Both the position numbers and the translations under genes were made by a program. A DNA stretch of 29,057 nucleotides from Methanomassiliicoccales archaeon UBA147 (GTDB lineage: Archaea > Thermoplasmatota > Thermoplasmata > SG8-5). Below, piece by piece: positions 25,511 to 29,057 of the stretch (positions within the stretch are counted from its first letter, which is position 1; every line of letters starts with the position of its first letter). The DNA lies in contig DAJR01000051.1 of NCBI GenBank assembly GCA_002496385.1, positions 1 to 29,057 on the forward strand, read 5' to 3'. The notes beneath the pieces were generated by a model that saw nothing but the letters and a program-made list of their open reading frames with translations, was not told the origin of the DNA and made no database searches.

Positions 25511-27286
25511 ATGATAGTAAATGACGTAAATATTGACAATAAATGTCAAAATGCGCCTGTTAAGAGTAAACCGAGGGTTGCCATTTTTGATTTCGCAAGT
25601 TGCGAAGGGTGCGAACTGCAGATAGCCAACCTCGAAGAGGATATTCTTGAGGTAATCGACCGCGTCGACATCGTTTCCTTCCGTGAGGTCATGAAGGAGC
25701 ATTCCGATGAATACGATGTTGCATTCATCGAAGGCTCCATCAACCGGCCGATCGACGAAGAGAGAATCAAAGGCATTCGTTCCAGAGCGAAGATTCTCAT
25801 CGCCATGGGCGACTGTGCCTGTACCGGGTGCGTCAACAAGTTGCGCAATGACTGGTCCCCGGAGGATGCCAGGAAGGAAGTGTACCCCGATGCCGCAAAG
25901 CAGGTTAAGGACAATGAATTTTTTAATATATTTCCGGCCAAGGCTGTAAATGAAGTTGTTGATGTGGACTTCTATATCCGGGGCTGCCCGATACGAAAGG
26001 AGCAGTTCCTCTACTACGTTCGAAGGTTCGCCACGATGCCACCCAGAAAGAACATGAATCTCAGATTTGATATTTCCCCCAAGGAAATGGAAGTGGATAA
26101 GCGCTCAATAATACATTACGACCCTCAGAAATGCATACTCTGCAAGCATTGCCAGATTATCTGCAACGACGTTCTGGATGTCCATGCAATCGGTGTATCC
26201 ATGAAAGGCAATGAATCAATAATATCCACTCCGTTCAACAAGGGCCTGGATGCAAATAATTGCATAAATTGCGGACAGTGTCTTGTGAACTGTCCGGTCG
26301 GTGCATTTTCTGAGGACTCGCACATAGAGATTGCCAGGTCAATCCTGGAGGACAAAAAGAGCTTCACCGTGGTCGTCATAGATCCGATAGCCATGGCATC
26401 GGCGATGGAAGTGCTCCAGACCTCGGAAACACAGTTGGCCCCGGTCATTCAGAGCACTATATCTATATTCAGGCAGATGGGTGCCAAAAAGGTGCTTGAT
26501 TTCACCAACTTCATGTACCTCTCCATCGCGGCTCAGGGGGAACACATCCGCAACCACCATGAGATGAGCTTCGCCTCATGGTGTCCCAGCGCAAGCATCT
26601 TCGTCAGACAATTCTATCCGCAGTACAGGAAATACCTTCGCCCCGAATTCGAACCCGCAAACGTGATGGTGGACCTGCTCAGAAGGCGCTACGGAAAGAA
26701 GAACCTGAAAATCATTCTCATCAGCCCCTGCATAGTTCACAAGGGAAACACGAACATAGATGCAGTGCTCACTGCCAGGGAACTTCCCCGTTTCCTCAAA
26801 TCATGTGAGGCCGACATTGATTTCTATTCACCGACAGGTATGGATTTCGACACGGAATGCGCCATGACCACTACATTCCTGGGAGGCGCCAGAAACGACC
26901 ATACATATTCGCTGCCCATACTGGAAGCCGCTTACATGGGTAAATTCAAGAACCTGGATTCCGCCCTTGATGTCAAGACCGTCGGAGACTATGCACACGA
27001 GGTATCCTACGACAGCGAGGAAGGGTTCTTCAATGCCCTGGTGATAGAGGACATTGCAAAGACCAACCGATACCTTGAGAAAGATATCCGGAAGTACAAT
27101 CTTGTCGAATTGTACCCCTGTCTGGGCGGTTGTCTCACAGGCGGCGGCCAGATACTGACAACATCACCGGAGGTCGTTGAACGGAGAAAGGCTTTGCTGA
27201 AGGAATACAAAGGGACTATACAGAGCCATGACAAATTCATCTCAAACATGATTTCTGCATACGAGTCATGCAAGGGCGGTGAGTAA
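25511..27286 (+). CDS. [NiFe] small-subunit-like / ferredoxin / [FeFe]-hydrogenase fusion
   Basis: A 591-residue protein with three parts. Residues about 20-178 are a HoxY/MvhG/NuoB-type hydrogenase small-subunit domain: CEGC (C31, C34), GDCACTGC (C102-C107) and GCP (C159). Residues about 198-275 are a ferredoxin with C208-C211-C214-C218 and C251-C254-C257-C261. Residues about 284-585 are an [FeFe]-hydrogenase catalytic domain. All four cysteines that hold the H-cluster are present: C358 (ASWCPSA), C407 (SPC), C537 and C541 (PCLGGCLTGGGQ). The usual proton-relay Cys before C358 is Trp, and the Met, Lys and Glu of the second motif are changed. NuoE- and NuoF-like genes follow directly, as in HydABC. 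ATG 25511 is preferred to TTG 25502. It probably acts in the cytoplasm with NAD(P)H and ferredoxin; catalysis is not certain. Confidence 0.88.
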   Translation: MIVNDVNIDNKCQNAPVKSKPRVAIFDFASCEGCELQIANLEEDILEVIDRVDIVSFREVMKEHSDEYDVAFIEGSINRPIDEERIKGIRSRAKILIAMGDCACTGCVNKLRNDWSPEDARKEVYPDAAKQVKDNEFFNIFPAKAVNEVVDVDFYIRGCPIRKEQFLYYVRRFATMPPRKNMNLRFDISPKEMEVDKRSIIHYDPQKCILCKHCQIICNDVLDVHAIGVSMKGNESIISTPFNKGLDANNCINCGQCLVNCPVGAFSEDSHIEIARSILEDKKSFTVVVIDPIAMASAMEVLQTSETQLAPVIQSTISIFRQMGAKKVLDFTNFMYLSIAAQGEHIRNHHEMSFASWCPSASIFVRQFYPQYRKYLRPEFEPANVMVDLLRRRYGKKNLKIILISPCIVHKGNTNIDAVLTARELPRFLKSCEADIDFYSPTGMDFDTECAMTTTFLGGARNDHTYSLPILEAAYMGKFKNLDSALDVKTVGDYAHEVSYDSEEGFFNALVIEDIAKTNRYLEKDIRKYNLVELYPCLGGCLTGGGQILTTSPEVVERRKALLKEYKGTIQSHDKFISNMISAYESCKGGE

Positions 27287-27760
27287 ATGGATGCAAAGGA
27301 CATTTTCATCATCGACACCGTTCTTGATAAATACAAGGACGTAAAGGATCCTGCTCTGATAATCCTCCAGAACGTACAGGCTGTGCTTGGATACGTCGGA
27401 AAAGAGTACCTCGAATACATTGCTGAGAAGACAGTTTATTCGCTCACCGAACTCTACGGTATCGTCACATTCTACCCATCATTCAGACTTGAGCCGCCCG
27501 GCAAACATATGATAAAGGTTTGCCAGGGCACAGCATGCCATGTCAGGGGCGGGGAGAAGGTTCTCAGGGAAATCCAAACGCAGTTGTGCATCAAACCAGG
27601 TGGCACAACCGAGGATCGCCTTTTCTCGCTGGAATCTGTCAGATGTCTCGGGTGCTGCGGACTTTCTCCGGTCATAATGATCGACAACGAAACATATGGC
27701 AGGGTGAAGCCGGCCAAAATCCGTGAGATTCTGAATAAATACCGGGGGGGGAGCAAATGA
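27287..27760 (+). CDS. NuoE/HydC-like [2Fe-2S] subunit
   Basis: A 157-residue thioredoxin-like [2Fe-2S] protein. Ligands are C79 and C84 (CQGTAC) and C120 and C124 (CLGCC), with the family motif ELYGIVTFYPSF at about 55-66. In complex I and HydABC-type hydrogenases this subunit pairs with the NuoF/HydB flavoprotein. It starts immediately after the stop of the fusion gene and its own stop overlaps the next ATG (ATGA). An eight-G run near the 3' end keeps the frame intact. Confidence 0.94.
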   Translation: MDAKDIFIIDTVLDKYKDVKDPALIILQNVQAVLGYVGKEYLEYIAEKTVYSLTELYGIVTFYPSFRLEPPGKHMIKVCQGTACHVRGGEKVLREIQTQLCIKPGGTTEDRLFSLESVRCLGCCGLSPVIMIDNETYGRVKPAKIREILNKYRGGSK

Positions 27761-29057
27761 AGATAACCAAGAGGATGGATATTGAGGACCAGGCGAAAGC
27801 CGGCCTATCAAGCCTTAACAGCGATAAGCCCCAGCTCCTATTCGGGCTGGCCACCTGCGGAATAGCGGCAGGGGGAATGCCTCTCAGGGATTTTGCCGAA
27901 CAATACCTTGCCGAGAAAGGCTCCGATGCGGAGATTGTTTCCATCGGATGCATCGGCATGTGCCACGCAGAGCCATTGGTTGACGTTAAACTTCCAGGCA
28001 TGCCCCGAGTCACATACGACAGCATGACGGTCGAGAAGCTCAAACAGGTAATCGATGAACATCTGTTCGGGGGGAAACCGGTCAAGAAATTTGCCCTGGC
28101 CCAGTTATCGGATGAACTTTCCGAATGCATGGACGGTACCTTCCATTACGAAAAGAAATACGAGGGGATACCCACATACCAAGAGCTTCCTTTCTTCTCA
28201 AAGCAGATGAGGATAGTTTTGAGGAACTGCGGTATCATCGACCCGGTGAGCCTCAAGGAATACATTGCCAGGGGTGGCTATAAGAGCGCCTTCAAGATGC
28301 TCCAGGAACTGAAGCATGAAGAAGTCATTAACATAGTCAAGAAGTCGGGCGTGAGAGGCCGCGGGGGCGCTGGGTTCCCCACTGGCCTGAAATGGGAGTT
28401 CTGCGCCAAGGCCCCGGGCGATATAAAATACATAATATGCAACGCGGACGAAGGAGATCCGGGAGCATACATGGACCGCGCCGTGCTGGAGGGCGACCCC
28501 CACAGCGTCATTGAAGGCATGATAATCGGAGCCTATGCCATGGGTGCGACAGAGGGCTACATCTATGTCAGGACCGAATATCCGCTTGCGATAAAGCACC
28601 TCAAGATAGCCCTTGCCCAGGCAGAGAAAGCCGGGCTGCTGGGCGAAAGAATTTTCGGAACAGATTTCAGCTTCCGCATACACATCCGCGAGGGCGCCGG
28701 CGTGTTCGTCTGCGGCGAAGAGACCGCCCTTATCCATTCCATCGAGGGGGAAAGGGGCGAACCAAGGCCAAGGCCGCCATTCCCGGCGTCCAGCGGGCTC
28801 TGGGGCAAGCCCACGAACATCAACAATGTCGAGACCTGGGCCAACATCCCCCTGATAATGCAGAGGGGCGGCGAATGGTTCTCGAAAATCGGAACACCGA
28901 AGAGCACCGGGACCAAGGTGTTCTCGCTTGTCGGGAAGATTAACCGGGCAGGCCTGGTAGAGGTTCCCGCCGGCATCCCGCTCAAGGACATAATCTACGA
29001 GATGGGTGGCGGATGCCCCAAAGGCAGGAAGGTCAAAGCAGTACAGACAGGCGGCCC
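27757..29057 (+). CDS. NuoF/HydB-like NAD(P)H and FMN-binding subunit (3' partial)
   Basis: The first 433 residues are visible; the gene runs off the window. Residues about 25-105 form a thioredoxin-like [2Fe-2S] domain with C34 (ATCGIAAGG), C65 and C69 (CIGMC). The flavin/NAD core is clear: GRGGAGFPTGLKW at 201-213, NADEGDPGAYMDR at 229-241, VCGEETALIHSIEG at 318-331 and NINNVET at 354-360. The part with the NuoF C-terminal [4Fe-4S] motif lies beyond the edge. HydB proteins of NAD-linked and bifurcating [FeFe] hydrogenases share this plan. It starts in an ATGA overlap with the NuoE-like gene, with a G-rich site upstream. Whether NAD or NADP is used is not readable. Confidence 0.94.
   Translation, partial: MKITKRMDIEDQAKAGLSSLNSDKPQLLFGLATCGIAAGGMPLRDFAEQYLAEKGSDAEIVSIGCIGMCHAEPLVDVKLPGMPRVTYDSMTVEKLKQVIDEHLFGGKPVKKFALAQLSDELSECMDGTFHYEKKYEGIPTYQELPFFSKQMRIVLRNCGIIDPVSLKEYIARGGYKSAFKMLQELKHEEVINIVKKSGVRGRGGAGFPTGLKWEFCAKAPGDIKYIICNADEGDPGAYMDRAVLEGDPHSVIEGMIIGAYAMGATEGYIYVRTEYPLAIKHLKIALAQAEKAGLLGERIFGTDFSFRIHIREGAGVFVCGEETALIHSIEGERGEPRPRPPFPASSGLWGKPTNINNVETWANIPLIMQRGGEWFSKIGTPKSTGTKVFSLVGKINRAGLVEVPAGIPLKDIIYEMGGGCPKGRKVKAVQTGG

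Noticed and set aside
27744..27751. Eight-G run at the end of the NuoE-like gene as a possible frameshift site
   Set aside because: The protein ends normally in the annotated frame and the NuoF-like gene has its own ATG in an ATGA overlap, so no slippage is needed.
1..29057. tRNA genes, CRISPR arrays, insertion sequences, or prophage genes
   Set aside because: No cloverleaf-like sequence, regular direct-repeat array, transposase or phage protein was found by reading; gaps between genes are short and AT-rich.

Overview
The window looks archaeal, most likely euryarchaeal and Thermoplasmatota-like; the rank is inferred from gene content alone. Ribosome-binding sites are strong and of the GGAGGTGA type, many genes overlap by ATGA, and several intergenic regions carry AT-rich TATA-like boxes. 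The gene set (a ferredoxin-type membrane [NiFe] hydrogenase, two glutamate dehydrogenases, an NfnAB/SudAB-type oxidoreductase and an [FeFe]-hydrogenase-like protein) suggests an anaerobic, probably amino-acid-fermenting, H2-metabolising organism. No tRNA, rRNA, CRISPR array, insertion sequence or prophage was seen. Coding density is very high; the longest non-coding stretches are about 230 nt (25284-25510), 200 nt (17256-17453) and 110 nt.

Layout. (1) 20-7816: a tightly overlapping operon, cut at its left edge, encoding a group 4 membrane-bound [NiFe] hydrogenase built like complex I without the NADH module, in the order K, L, M, A, B, C, D, H, I, then a HycI-type maturation protease. (2) 7872-8921: a regulator with two HTH/ligand-domain repeats. 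(3) 9034-16411: a glutamate dehydrogenase followed by two very large PEP/pyruvate-binding (PPDK_N) proteins, one with receiver-like domains and one with GAF and nucleotidyltransferase domains. (4) 16386-17255 (minus): a calcineurin-like phosphoesterase. (5) 17454-18797: a second glutamate dehydrogenase of the 447-residue bacterial type, ended by a strong hairpin. (6) 18841-21798 (minus): a third PPDK_N protein. (7) 21848-24144 (minus): nfnA and nfnB. (8) 24255-25283 (minus): a paralogue of the first regulator. (9) 25511 to the right edge: an operon whose first gene fuses a [NiFe]-hydrogenase small-subunit-like domain, a two-cluster ferredoxin and an [FeFe]-hydrogenase H-cluster domain, followed by NuoE-like and NuoF-like genes, the last cut by the window end.

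How the genes may work together (inference). Glutamate oxidation by the two dehydrogenases yields NAD(P)H. NfnAB would exchange electrons among NADH, NADPH and ferredoxin. The membrane [NiFe] hydrogenase would couple ferredoxin oxidation to H2 release and ion pumping. The soluble [FeFe]-like/NuoEF complex would link H2, ferredoxin and NAD(P)H. Each hydrogenase locus has its own copy of the same regulator family. The most unusual items are the [NiFe]-small-subunit/[FeFe] fusion with altered H-cluster surroundings, the paired regulators, and the three sensory PPDK_N proteins that lack the catalytic histidine and PEP modules.
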